Shown here piece after piece: positions 10,266-20,830 of a stretch of DNA of 64,000 nucleotides; within the stretch, counting starts at the first letter, position 1; each line of letters begins with the position of its first letter. The notes beneath the pieces are model-generated. The model ran no database searches. It saw only the letters and a list, made by a program, of their open reading frames with translations, and was not told the origin of the DNA. This DNA is from Balaenoptera acutorostrata (lineage: Eukaryota > Chordata > Mammalia > Artiodactyla > Balaenopteridae), in the NCBI RefSeq assembly GCF_949987535.1, contig NC_080069.1, positions 44,691,269 through 44,755,268 on the forward strand, in the 5' to 3' direction. The position numbers and the translations under genes were made by a program.

Positions 10266-10662
10266 TTCTATTTATTTATTCATTTATTTATTTTGGCTGC
10301 GTTGGGTCTTCATTGCTGCATGCGGGCTTTCCCTAGTTGCAGCGAGCAGGGACTACTCTTTGTTGTGGTATGCGGGCTTCTCATTGCGGTGGCTTCTCTT
10401 GTTGTGGAGCACGGGCTCTAGGCACATGGGCTTCAGTAACTGCAGCACACAGGCTTCAGTAGTTGTGGCGCACAGGTTTCAGTAGTTGTGGCATGTGGGC
10501 TCAGTAGTTGTGGCACGTGGGCTCTAGAGCACAGGCTCAGTAGTTGTGGTGCACGGGCTTAGTTGCTCCACGGCATGTGGGGTCTTCCCGGACCAGGGCT
10601 CGAACCTACGTCCCCTGCATTGGCAGGCAGATTCTTAACCACTGCACCACCAGGGAAGTCCC
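10266..10662 (-). repeat. CHR-type SINE, antisense, expanded core
   Basis: A reverse-complemented SINE with about seven tandem repeats of a block around 'cagtagttgtggc'. It ends ccaccagggaagtcccc. Confidence 0.8.
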
Positions 10663-11099
10663 CAGAGTGTTATTTTGGAACCATAAGTTTATGCTTAAAA
10701 TTTCACCCTGTAGTGAGCATCAGATTCATTCTGCTTTGAGTCTCAGTGAGTTAAAATATATTTTATTAGTGCTAATACCTGAAACTGTGTTTTTAGATCT
10801 AAAAGGCAAACTGAGCTAGACTTGCCCTTAAGTTGACAGTTCATTATGAGCACTACACCCTAACACTGCAAGACATAGCTCTTCTTAGTCTTTTCCTCAA
10901 ATCTCTCTCTCTGTAACATCCAGAGTCCTCAGGGAAAAGCTTCCAGTGCACTGTGCCTGGGAGGTGTGCCCAGTGTTGGAAGTATGTAGGTATGGATAAT
11001 AGTATGAACTCTGCAGTGGCGCACTGATTCAGTCCAGCATCTCGGTAGTGACCTTAGTTTGGTTGTAATTTCCTTTATAACACAGAAAAATGGGGGGCA

Positions 11100-11140
11100 G
11101 ATTGGGGAAACACACACATACACACACACACACATACACG
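11100..11140. repeat. (CA)n microsatellite
   Basis: An imperfect CA array with interspersed ATAC units. Confidence 0.7.
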
Positions 11141-11224
11141 CATACTTTCTTCAGACCATTTGCAGAGATTTTATCTCAGACTCTCTGGAAGCATTGAACT
11201 CTGCAGGTCTGGGGCAGGAGCTTT

Positions 11225-11440
11225 AACATTAGAATCAGTGGTTCCAATCCCAGTTCTGCCACTTACAAAATGTGTGACTTCAGGTAGTTCCTCTTTGAAA
11301 TCATCATTCTCCTTGTTTGTAAAGTTGGGAAAATAACAGTATTTAACTCACAGGGCAGTTTGGGGGATAAAGTGAGACGTATGCATTGCTTCCTACGGTG
11401 CGTGGTATAAAATAAGTGCTCAAAAATGGGAGCTGTTACT
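11225..11440 (+). repeat. MIR
   Basis: Follows the MIR consensus: cagttctgccacttac, then tgtgtgacttcagg, then taagtgctca. Confidence 0.6.
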
Positions 11441-13689
11441 GGACAGAGGCATGAGGCCTACTTTAAAACTTCATGAAGATGAGTCTTACAATTTAGTAGA
11501 CCAATTCCATAGGGTTCAAAATTTTGAAAAGTCATAATTTGTATGCTCAAAAAAGTATTGAGAAGCAATGAATGATCTAAAGCAAACTAATACTTATTTT
11601 AGGGAAAAAATTACAGTGTTATGTCAGCGTTGACTCATTTTAAAGAACATTTCTTCCTAAAGTTTGGAGAACAAGATATTTAAAAATACCTCTTCCACAC
11701 TTTCACTGAACAGAATTGAAGGGCAATTCTTTAGTTCCTCTTAATTTCCCTCCTTAATTTTACTTAGGATAGGGTTTTTTCACTGAGCCACTTCTCCGTT
11801 TTGTAGAATACAGGGACACTGCTAATAAAGGCTTTAAAACCATGTTAGCTTTGGCATAATTCTTTATCTCCCCCACTGAGTAACAAGGTGCTTACACTCA
11901 CATGTGGCAGAAGCAATAGAGTAAAAGTCTTGAGGAAGACGGAGGCTGGAACAAACACATAGACATTCTTTTGTAGGCAGCACACCAGGCCATAGAGTGG
12001 GGTGAGGAGAAGATGGTTTAAATATCTGTTGAATTAGGCTATTTAATAGCATTTGGGATTCCCCTAACACCCACAGATCAAAAACGGTCAGAGGTGGTAA
12101 AGAATCAGCAAGGGCCCAGCACAAGTGCGGCCACGAGTCATTGGCAGCTGGCAATGCCATGGCAGCTGGGAGCTCGGAGTCTTGGTGTCGTCCCTGTCCT
12201 ATCCTGGTGACCAGCCTCCACTGCTCTGTTGAAAGAGGAAGACCTTGCTTTCAAAGGCTTAGGAGAAGTATAATAAGGTAGGGAAAACCTTATGCTCTTT
12301 AAACTAAAAGGAATTATGGTTCTTGGGGTAAGCCCCCTTTCTGTGGTGTTTTGTTAAGGGTTGGGTATTGGATCTGAGCACCTGGGCCCTTCATATCAAA
12401 GAAACTCTGCAGAAGAGAGGGAACCAGTTCAGAGGTCTTTAGGGTAATCCCTGGGTAGGGGGGAGGGAGACTGTACACTTTCTTCTCCGCACCCACAGCT
12501 GCATTGTCCCTTGTCTACGTGTGGCTGACCTTCACCAGAGCACTGTGGCCCTTGGGGAATCTCTGGTTACTCTCCAGCCATCTGAACATGTAGAGAGCCC
12601 AGAAGCATCCAAGAACTTAATACTATGATGGAAGCTTCAGGGTCTGGTAGTATTTCATTCTGGAGGAATAAGGTATAAAGGATATTTTTCACAGTTCTAG
12701 TTGTGGAGGGTCATTTGAAATCAAAATGAGGAAGCCTACTTTCCTTTCTTATGAGTAGAGAATAAGATATGGGTTGAAAGTTCAATTTGATGGAAGAACT
12801 TCCAACGTGACGTGTACCCGTGACTGCACACAATTGGGGTTTCATAGTTTCGCTTTTTCCACCTCAGTGCAGGGAGTTAGGTTGCTTCTCAACCCCAGGT
12901 GGGCGATGGGGAAGCAGTGTGCCCTAGACTTAATTTGTGGCTTTGGTTGAACCTCTTTATCCAGTTACTGAGTTTTACTTAGTTTTCAGTATAGCAGTAA
13001 TAGTTAGTTTTAATTTAATAGGATTTATATTTATTGCCTTTAGTGACATTTAAAATATTTGAGGTTATTAATATTTAATTGAATTTTAGTATATAATTGA
13101 ATATCATTAGATATAAGTGAATTTTTTTAATTGGATGCCCAAAGGGCAAGTTTATATTTTCACCCTCTTTCCTATCAAATCCCCCCCTACCCCGAGCCTG
13201 CATTAAGTAGTGATCAGAACCATGTCTGAGAAAAAGAAATTAAAATTTCTCACAGGGAAGTGTATATCATGTAACCCAGGAATTTCACTTCCAGAAATTT
13301 ACCCAAAGGAAATAACGGGATTAAATATACATAATGCAACAGTTTTACGGCAGTGAAAACTTGAATTGAAAATAGGAAGCATTAAGCATCCTTTATTCTT
13401 ACAAAAACAGTGAAGATAATTTCAAGTGGGATGGGGTGGGGAGTTGGGGGAGAGAAAATCATACTTTGTTTTCCTAACCTGTATTCCAGGCCTAAATTTT
13501 TAAATATAAATCAAATTTTATTTGAATTTGAAGTGCTTTAGAGATCAATGAATTCTCTATGGATGATCAGTAACCAATACAAGATACACAGGGGTGGGAC
13601 ATTTCCATTCACAGTGACAGCAATAACTGTGACTCATACATGCAGAACATGGGCTCTCCACCAAGCTGTGCAAATGCTTGTTTATTTAT
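11441..13689 (+). other. RIG-I intron, no recognised feature
   Basis: No exon, tandem repeat or clear interspersed element was seen in this part of the 9997-17554 intron. Open frames here are short and lack protein-like composition. Confidence 0.5.
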
Positions 13690-13850
13690 ATCAACGAGCC
13701 TCACAGAGCTCCATGTGGTAGAGCCTCTTTATTATGTCATGCTCCAGGAGGGAAACTGAGGCATGGAAGTTTTCAGTGTCAGTAGACCACACAGCTAGTT
13801 AGGGGTGGAGCTGGCAGGGCCCATCTGTTTAACTACTACATCTATTGGCC
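13690..13850 (-). repeat. MIR, antisense
   Basis: Contains gagggaaactgaggcatgga and cacacagctagttagg, reverse complement of the MIR core. Confidence 0.5.
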
Positions 13851-14044
13851 TAACCAGAAATGTTCGAAGTGTAAATAAGGACAACTAAAAAAATTTTACT
13901 TAGAGAGAGATAGAAGGTAGATTAAGACAAAAGAAAAGAAATGCCATGCTCTTGAATGGAACGACTGAATATTTTAAAGATGTGCATTTGCCGCAAATTC
14001 TCTTATAGGTTTATCATAACCCATAATCAAAGTATAAATGATAT

Positions 14045-14409
14045 ATATATTTTTTTTAATTAATTAATTTATTTATTTATTTATTTTTGGCTGCATTGGG
14101 TCTTCGTTGCTGTGCGCAGGCTTTCTCTAGTTGCAGCGAGTGGGGGCTACTCTTCCTTGCGGTGCGGGGGCTTCTCACTGCGGTGGCTTCTCTTGTTGCA
14201 GAGCACAGGCTCTAGGCACGCGGACTTCAATAGTTGTGGCACGTGGGCTCAGTAGTTGTGGCTCGCGGGCTCTAGAGTGCAGGCTCAGTAGTTGTGGTTC
14301 ATGGGTTTAGTTGCTCCGTGGCATGTGGGGTCTTCCCGGACCAAGGCTCGCACCCGTGTCCCCTGCATTGGCAGGCGGATTCTCAACCACTGCGCCACCA
14401 GGGAAGCCT
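14045..14409 (-). repeat. CHR-type SINE
   Basis: An antisense copy ending ccaccagggaagcc. The 10-base duplication taaatgatat lies at 14035-14044 and 14410-14419. Confidence 0.85.
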
Positions 14410-14639
14410 TAAATGATATTTTAACTTGATAAAATGGTTCCTGAGTTTATATAGAATAAATAAATGAAAATAGCTATGACATTTCTGAAAAAATAACTCA
14501 TGAATGGATATTGCCCTACCCAATACTAAAGTACAAATCACCATCATTAACATTTTCATGGTTCTTAGCAAAAGACTAGCCTAAAAGACCGAGGTTAACA
14601 ACAAGGAGCATTAAAGCTATGCCAGGCAGCCCTGAGCAA

Positions 14640-14790
14640 TTATTAACTTGTCTTACCTCCCAACAGCCCACACAGTAAATGCTATTATTGTTCCCATTTT
14701 GTATAATAATTGAGGAAACTGAGGCACTTGCCCTAAATCACACAGCTGCTTAGTGGTAGGAACAGGATTTGCACCTAGGCTATCTGGTTC
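14640..14790 (-). repeat. MIR, antisense
   Basis: Contains ttgaggaaactgaggcactt and cacacagctgcttagtgg. Confidence 0.5.
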
Positions 14791-14929
14791 CACCTGGAAC
14801 ACTTGATAAAAGAGGCAGCACCACAAACCACTGGGACAGAGCGGATCCTTCTACAGCTGATACTGTGGAAATCACCATGTTCTTTCTTCCTTTATGATGT
14901 TTCAAGTTTTCTTCTTTTTTCATATCCTT

Positions 14930-16500
14930 CTGTTTAGAGACCTTCCTTTTGCTCTTCTCTTAGGGAAGGTCTACTGGTGAACAAATTCTTTTAGTTTCCC
15001 TTCATCTGAGAATGTCTTGATTTCCTCTTTATTTTTGAAGGATATATTGCTGGATATAGGCGTCTGCGTTGACAGGTTTTTCTTTCAGCATTTGAAAAAT
15101 ACTGTGTCACTTTCTTCTGCTCTCCCATAGTGTCTGCTGAGAAATCTGGTGTCATCCAGATTGTTTTTCCCCTATAGGTAAGGTGTCAGTTTTTTTCTGG
15201 CTGCTTTCAAGATTCTTTCCTATGTCTTTAGTTCTCTGAAGTTTAATTATAATGTGTCTTGGTTTCTTTGGGTTTATCCTATTTGGATTTGTCCAGCATC
15301 TTGTATCTGTAGGTTTATGTTACATTATGTTAGATTTGGGAAATGTTCCGTCATTATTTCTTCCAGCACTTTTTTTTTTTTTTTCTTCCAGCACTTTTTA
15401 AGCTCTGCTCTTTCCCCTCTCCTTCCAGGACCCCAGTGTCATAAATGTTAGATATTTTTAAATAGTCCTAAAGGTCCCTGAGGCTCTGTTTATTTATTTA
15501 TTTATTTCGGTCTATTTTCTTTCTGTTGTTTACATTGGGTCATTTCTATTGTTCTGTCTTCTAGTTCACTGATTCTTTCCTTTTTCCTCTCCATTCTGCT
15601 GTTGAGCCCATCCACTAAGCTTTTTATTTTGGTTATTATATCTTTTAGTTCTAAAATTTCCATTTTGTTCTTATTTATGTCTTCCGTTTCTTTGTTGGGC
15701 CTCTATATTTGTTCATGTTTTAAGAGTGTTTATGATGACTCATTGAAGCATTTTTATTATTGCTACTTTAAAATCTTTGTCAAATAATTCTCACATCTCT
15801 GTCATCTCCATGTTGGCATCAATTGGTTGTCTTTTTTTTTCATTCAGTTTGAGATCTTTCTGGTTTTTGGTATGAAGAGTGATTTTTAATCAAAACCCAG
15901 AGATTTTCATACTATATGATGAGACTTGGGATCTTATTTAACCTTCTGTGTCAGCTGGCTTCTTTCTGATATCATTCTGGCAGGGGAGATGGGGGACGTT
16001 GTTTCATCACTGTCAGGTAAAGGTAGAAGTCTTGGTTTCCTACTCAGCCTCTGTTGATGCCAGCAAGGGGAGGCTCCTTGTTACTGCTGTGTGGGGATGG
16101 GAGTTCTGGCCCCCCACGTGGTCTCCATGGACACCACAGGTGAGGGGTGCTACCATTTGGCAGGACTGAAAATCCTGGCTTTCTCTGACACCACCAGGTG
16201 GGAGTGTTGAGGTGCTTTGTAACAGCCCTGCAGAGTGGAAATCTAGGTTCCACACTTAGCCTCAGGGTTCAGGGTTTTTTGTTGTTGTTATTGTTGTTGC
16301 TGTTTTTTCCTGTGGGGTTTGGTAGAACAGCTGTTGTCTGAAAGTTTTCTGTCTTACTGGCTGCCCCTGTCCTGGTGAGCGCCCCTGTCCTGGTCTTTTG
16401 GCTAGAGAGATAGGGTTTTGTTGAGACTTCTTTGTCTGTCCCCATAGTCATTTCTGGTTGCCAGCTTCTTCAGGTCCATGTCTGGGATATATGAGGCAAA
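14930..16500 (-). repeat. Old L1-like block, antisense
   Basis: Long T-rich text such as tgagaatgtcttgatttcct and gtctgctgagaaatctggtg, typical of reverse-complemented old L1 3' regions. Borders are approximate. Confidence 0.5.
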
Positions 16501-16864
16501 AAGAAACCCAGGAAACTCACTACCATGTTGTTTCTAGGGTCCCAAGGTTCCTAGCTGGTCTGCCTTCCTCTCTTCACCCTACAGAATCTTATGTGTATTT
16601 TATATATAATGTCGAGGGTTCTTAGTTGTACTTAGCCAAGGCCTAAATTTTGAGATAGAATGTGGTCATCCTATACAGACATTTAATTTTACTGTAATTC
16701 AACAATACTCTCTGTGGTTGGAAAGGAAGAGAGAAAAAAGATTTTAAGCGGTGAGGGACTCTTCTGCCTACTGTTCCATTCAGTGGGTTTATGCCTTGTG
16801 AGTGGGTGTAATTATTCCTGAAACAGTTAATGCATATCATATGTCTGTTTGTGAAGGATTTTTA

Positions 16865-17209
16865 TTTTTTTATTTTTTAAAAGATTTAATTTAATTTTAT
16901 TTTTGGCTGTGTTGGGTCTTCGCTGCTATGCATGGGCTTTCTCTAGTTGTGGCGAGCGGGGGCTACTCTTTGTTGTGGTGCGCGGGCTTCTCATTGCAGT
17001 GGCTTCTCTTGTGGAGCGTGGGCTCTAGGCGTGCGGGCTTCAGTAGTTGTGGCACACGGGCTTCAGTAGTTGTGGCACACGGGTTCAGTAGTTGTGGTGC
17101 ACGGTCTTAGTTGCTCTGCTGCATGTGGGATCTTCCCGGACCAGGAATCGAACCCATGTCCCCTGCATTGCAGGCGGATTCTTGTCCACTGTGCCACCAG
17201 GGAAGTCCC
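16865..17209 (-). repeat. CHR-type SINE
   Basis: An antisense copy ending ccaccagggaagtccc. The 15-base duplication tgtgaaggattttta lies at 16850-16864 and 17210-17224. Confidence 0.87.
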
Positions 17210-17554
17210 TGTGAAGGATTTTTAAAGTTTTACCAACTACTAAAGTAGAAAGCATGGTTCACATGACTATTTTATGGACATCTTTAGTGCTTTTATGGGC
17301 ATCTTTGATGAAGTTATTAAAAGACTAATTGGAGGCCACAATTAAACATTAACTAACGAAGAATTCTCCTATTAGGAGAATCAATAAAATTACCTATGAG
17401 ATTTTTATGAACAAAGCCAGGTACTGTATGTTCATGGAAGTTGTATAGGAATGAATGATTATGTACATATATATGTGTGTGTATATATATCCTAGTTATA
17501 CTCAAATTACATATTTGAGGAGGTTCTTTTGTTTGTTTTGGTTTTTGCATCTAG

Positions 17555-17698
17555 GTTTGCCAGATACAGATTCATGAAAAATTCATCAGGGATAATCAAG
17601 GAAAAGCAAAACCTGGGCTTGATAAGGAAAATAAAAAACTGCTCTGCAGAAAGTGCAAAACCTTTGCATGTTATACAGTTGATATAAGAGTGATGGAG
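17555..17698 (+). pseudogene. RIGI: RIG-I exon, pincer end and start of C-terminal domain (residues 780-827)
   Basis: The acceptor TTTTTGCATCTAG ends at 17554 and the donor GTAGGC starts at 17699. The 144 bases have exactly the human length. Zinc ligands Cys810 and Cys813 are kept in LLCRKCK, and IHEKFIRD and DKENKK are recognisable. The first residues (VCQIQ for ILHIQ) are more diverged. There is no stop in the exon, but it lies downstream of the terminating lesions. Confidence 0.93.
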
Positions 17699-19290
17699 GT
17701 AGGCAGCCTTTTTAACAAATAGCACTGGGTCATTTTTTAGCACTCATTAAAGCTTATTATCTATCAGTGAGATATTTATAGTAAGAATACTATTATTCTG
17801 TTGTTATCATGGCCATGGTCCATGTATTTTTAAAGGGCTAAAAAGTTTAAAAGAAACCCTTGATGTTCAACAATAAAGAAATAGCTTAAAGATTGCTGCA
17901 CAGCTACTTAATTATATATTAGGTAGCCATTACAAATAATGGTTACGCTAAATGCACCATGGTATCCTGGATTAGATCCTAGAACAGATGAAGGATATTA
18001 TTAGAAAAAGTGGTAAAACCTGTAGTTCAGGGTAAATCTGAAATTACTCCAAAATAAAGTTTATTAAACAAAATGATTAGGAAGCTTATATAGTATAATG
18101 AAAAACTTCTTATAAACTAATGGTAAAGTGGGAAAATTAACGAGGATACAAAGTAGTAAATATGCTATGATCATAGCAGTGCAAAATAATAGCAGCAATA
18201 CCACCATCACCACCACCAAAAAAACACTTATCTTTGTACAAAAATAGGCTAGAGGAAGTATACTAAAATGTATTAATATTTTGCAGTGAGACACCATGAT
18301 TTTTTCTCTTTCTACTATTTTATGTTTCCTAAACTTTCTTTTGGGGATATGGATCACTTTTACAATGGAAGCAAAATCTCCTTATTTTAAAAACATGACA
18401 TCTGCAGGTTAGCTTTCTATTTTTCTTTCTTAAAACTCTTAGATAAAGGGTTAGAAAAATCTCCAAAGACAAAAATTGGATGTAACTATTGCTGCCGAAT
18501 GGGGAGGGTGGAGGGCCTGGGCCAGGTCAGATGATGAGTTATTACTTTAGGGTTCTGTTTAGTCTTCAGAAAGCTGAGTCTCTAATCAGTCCAACATTGG
18601 AGCAAGAAGTGTATTAGGGGTAATACTGGCAAGTTCCCATACCTTTCTGAGTCTTTTTCTTTAGCAGTAAAAGGAAGGTCCTTTCAGCTCCAATTTGGGT
18701 TATCTTCTGTTGAAATGGCCCTTTTAGACTATGTTTTCCTGAGGGACTGGTATGTAGGATCTGCGTTTGTTCTGTGCACTGTGGCGTTTGTTCAGGTTTA
18801 TTCTAATGTTGACTGGGGGCGGGGCCAGTGGACACATTAGTCCCTGAGCCTCTTCAGATACACATTGACCCTTTGTTGTTGTTCTCAGTATCCTTTGGAT
18901 TCTTCCTGTCAGGGCCACTGGTGAACTCAGGCTTCACAGATCTTCAATAAATACCCCTTTGTCTCTGAATTAATAAGGAGTATCTATTTTTGGGAGCCAG
19001 GTTGCCTGGAAAATTCTTAGTCCTCCCCTTCATGAGGTGTCCCCTGTCCCCTTCACTTGCACCCCCACCTCCACCCTCACCTCCACCTGTGTCACTGGGG
19101 GTCAGGCTGCGTGGATTCTACTCTGGCCTTGAGGCAAATCCACATTTCCTTCTTACTCCGTCTGTAAAAGAATTGGGATTCCGCCTTCTCGTCATCTCTG
19201 ATTATTGTGGTGTTTTCTTTTTTTTAAATTACAATTATGTTCTGGTTCTAACGTTCTGTTTTGTATGCTATTCGATCCCTTCATCTGTAG
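17699..19290 (+). other. RIG-I last intron
   Basis: Mostly AT-rich sequence without a recognised element. 18990-19130 is CT-rich with repeated CCACCT units. Confidence 0.5.
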
Positions 19291-19587
19291 GAATGCCATT
19301 TCATTGTGGTTGGAGTTGCTTTCAGGGAGCACTTTGTGAGTAAGTTACACCCCAGACCAAAGAGCTTTGGGAGTTTTGAGAAGAGAGCAAAGATCTTCTG
19401 TGCCAGGGAGGACTGCAGCTATGACTGGGGAATCCATGGGAAGTATAAGGTATTTGAGATTCCAGTTATAAAGATTCAAAGTTTTGTGGTGGAAGATGTT
19501 GCAACTGGAGCTCAGACACTGTATGCAAAGTGGAAGGACTTTCATTTTGAGACCATCCCATTTGATGCTGCAGAAATGTCCACTTGA
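19291..19587 (+). pseudogene. RIGI: RIG-I last coding exon, zinc-binding C-terminal domain (residues 828-925)
   Basis: The acceptor TTCATCTGTAG ends at 19290. The exon runs 98 codons to TGA at 19585-19587, the human length. His830, Phe853, Lys858, Lys861, Lys888, Lys907 and Trp908, which hold 5'-triphosphate RNA ends in human RIG-I, are all present. Zinc ligands Cys864 and Cys869 are also kept. [19 protein letters not shown] matches the family core. The exon would only be translated if the upstream stops were bypassed. Confidence 0.94.
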
Positions 19588-20639
19588 GCTCAGGACCTCA
19601 GTCTGCAGGGAATGGGTGACCTTGAGTGAAGAAGAAATTAGACCAGTGGGTGAATCACAGATCACTTGTACCACTGTCAAGATATTTTCCCTAAGGCTGG
19701 TACTGTACTGAGTATATATCACTTAACTTCTGTTGTTTTCAGCAGTTTGTACTGTATCACTTACATAAAACACAAGTGAATGAATCACAGCACTCAGTGA
19801 ATCACTTTGTAGGTCAGTAGAGCTTGGGAAAAATGAAAAAGGCTTAACTTATTGCCATTCTTCCCTTCAGAACCCACTGCCAGTGTGCACCGCTAGCCAC
19901 TCAGTACACATTGAGATAAATGAATGAGTGAATGGAATGTTGAAAGGTTTTCCATGCTTCCCTTTCTTTCCTTAACCTACTGTAAACTGGCTTTTGCCCT
20001 TAATAATCTACTGAAATTGTTTTTGTCAAGGTCACCAGCGACTCTGGTGGCCCAATCCACTGGGCACGTCTTAGTCCTTCCCTCTGTTTGACCTCTTTGC
20101 TGCTTTTGGCCCTGTTGAATACTCCTTTCTTGGAACTCCCTCTTGGCCACTAGCACTTCTAACTCTATCCCAGTCTTTTCTACTGGCTCCTTTTTGCTGA
20201 TCCTTTACACGTTGGTAATTCCAAAGGTTCAATATATATACACATACATAGGCATAATAGTCACATACACTTGTGTTCTCTATGTGTGGAATCTGATCTT
20301 AAAATTCTACAGTGGACAATTTTTAGTAATGCGGGAATTTAAATAATACAGTACTCATTGAGAAGTTCATTTCTATTCTTTTAGTTTATTGTACATCTTG
20401 ACCAATTAATTTGTTTTCTTAACCTGTGCCGTTGTTCCCTTCGAATGGTCATTTCAAGCCATTTTCCAGTAACAGTTGATGGTCAACATTCGGACTCTGT
20501 TCTCAGGTAGGTCCCTTGGATGATACTGAAGGGGCAGTTTAATTTGGCCGTCCTTTCTGTTTAAAAACTTAGAATACATATCCAAATGGCATTCCTGTGT
20601 CATTTAACAAGGTTTGCTGATGCAAACCTTCTCTGACTC

Positions 20640-20815
20640 TCTTGAGTCAGAGAACTTGCCAGTTACATAACTTCTCCTAGGCTTAATTTTCTTCATCTGT
20701 GAAACAAGGATAATACATACCTGTAAGGGTTAGTGGAGAGTTTTTAACTGAAATAACATATAAGTACTTGATATACATAGTAGTTGTTTGATAATGGTTA
20801 TTAATAGTATTCTTA
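20640..20815 (+). repeat. MIR remnant
   Basis: Contains ttcttcatctgtgaaacaag and gataatacatacctgtaagg, MIR-like. It lies just before the candidate RIGI poly(A) signal. Confidence 0.5.
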
Positions 20816-20824
20816 GTAAGACAC

Positions 20825-20830
20825 AATAAA
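20825..20830 (+). promoter_or_regulatory. Possible RIGI poly(A) signal
   Basis: An AATAAA hexamer lies about 1.24 kb after the RIG-I stop codon, a plausible 3'UTR length. The call rests only on the hexamer and its position. Confidence 0.35.

Larger units (their letters stand above)
25..19587 (+). pseudogene. RIGI: RIG-I (DDX58) 3' half, eight exons, inactivated
   Basis: RIG-I is the cytosolic DExD/H helicase that detects 5'-triphosphate double-stranded RNA and signals through MAVS to interferon. The window holds the eight last coding exons, at 25-178, 1111-1244, 2294-2442, 5331-5421, 8004-8174, 9892-9996, 17555-17698 and 19291-19587. They encode the end of Hel2i, Hel2 (motifs V and VI), the pincer and the zinc-binding C-terminal domain. 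Introns are kept, so this is the locus itself and not a processed copy. Three coding lesions are visible: paired 4- and 2-base losses in the first exon, a 47-base deletion in the sixth, and a Trp to TGA change in the same exon. Read in frame, translation stops at 9945-9947, before most of the pincer and the whole C-terminal domain. The CARDs, Hel1 and promoter are outside the window. Identity is very secure; inactivation is strongly supported. Confidence 0.93.

Noticed and set aside
1..19587. RIG-I copy as a processed (retro) pseudogene
   Set aside because: Introns with GT/AG borders lie between all exons, and ACO1 lies in the expected convergent position, so this is the original locus.
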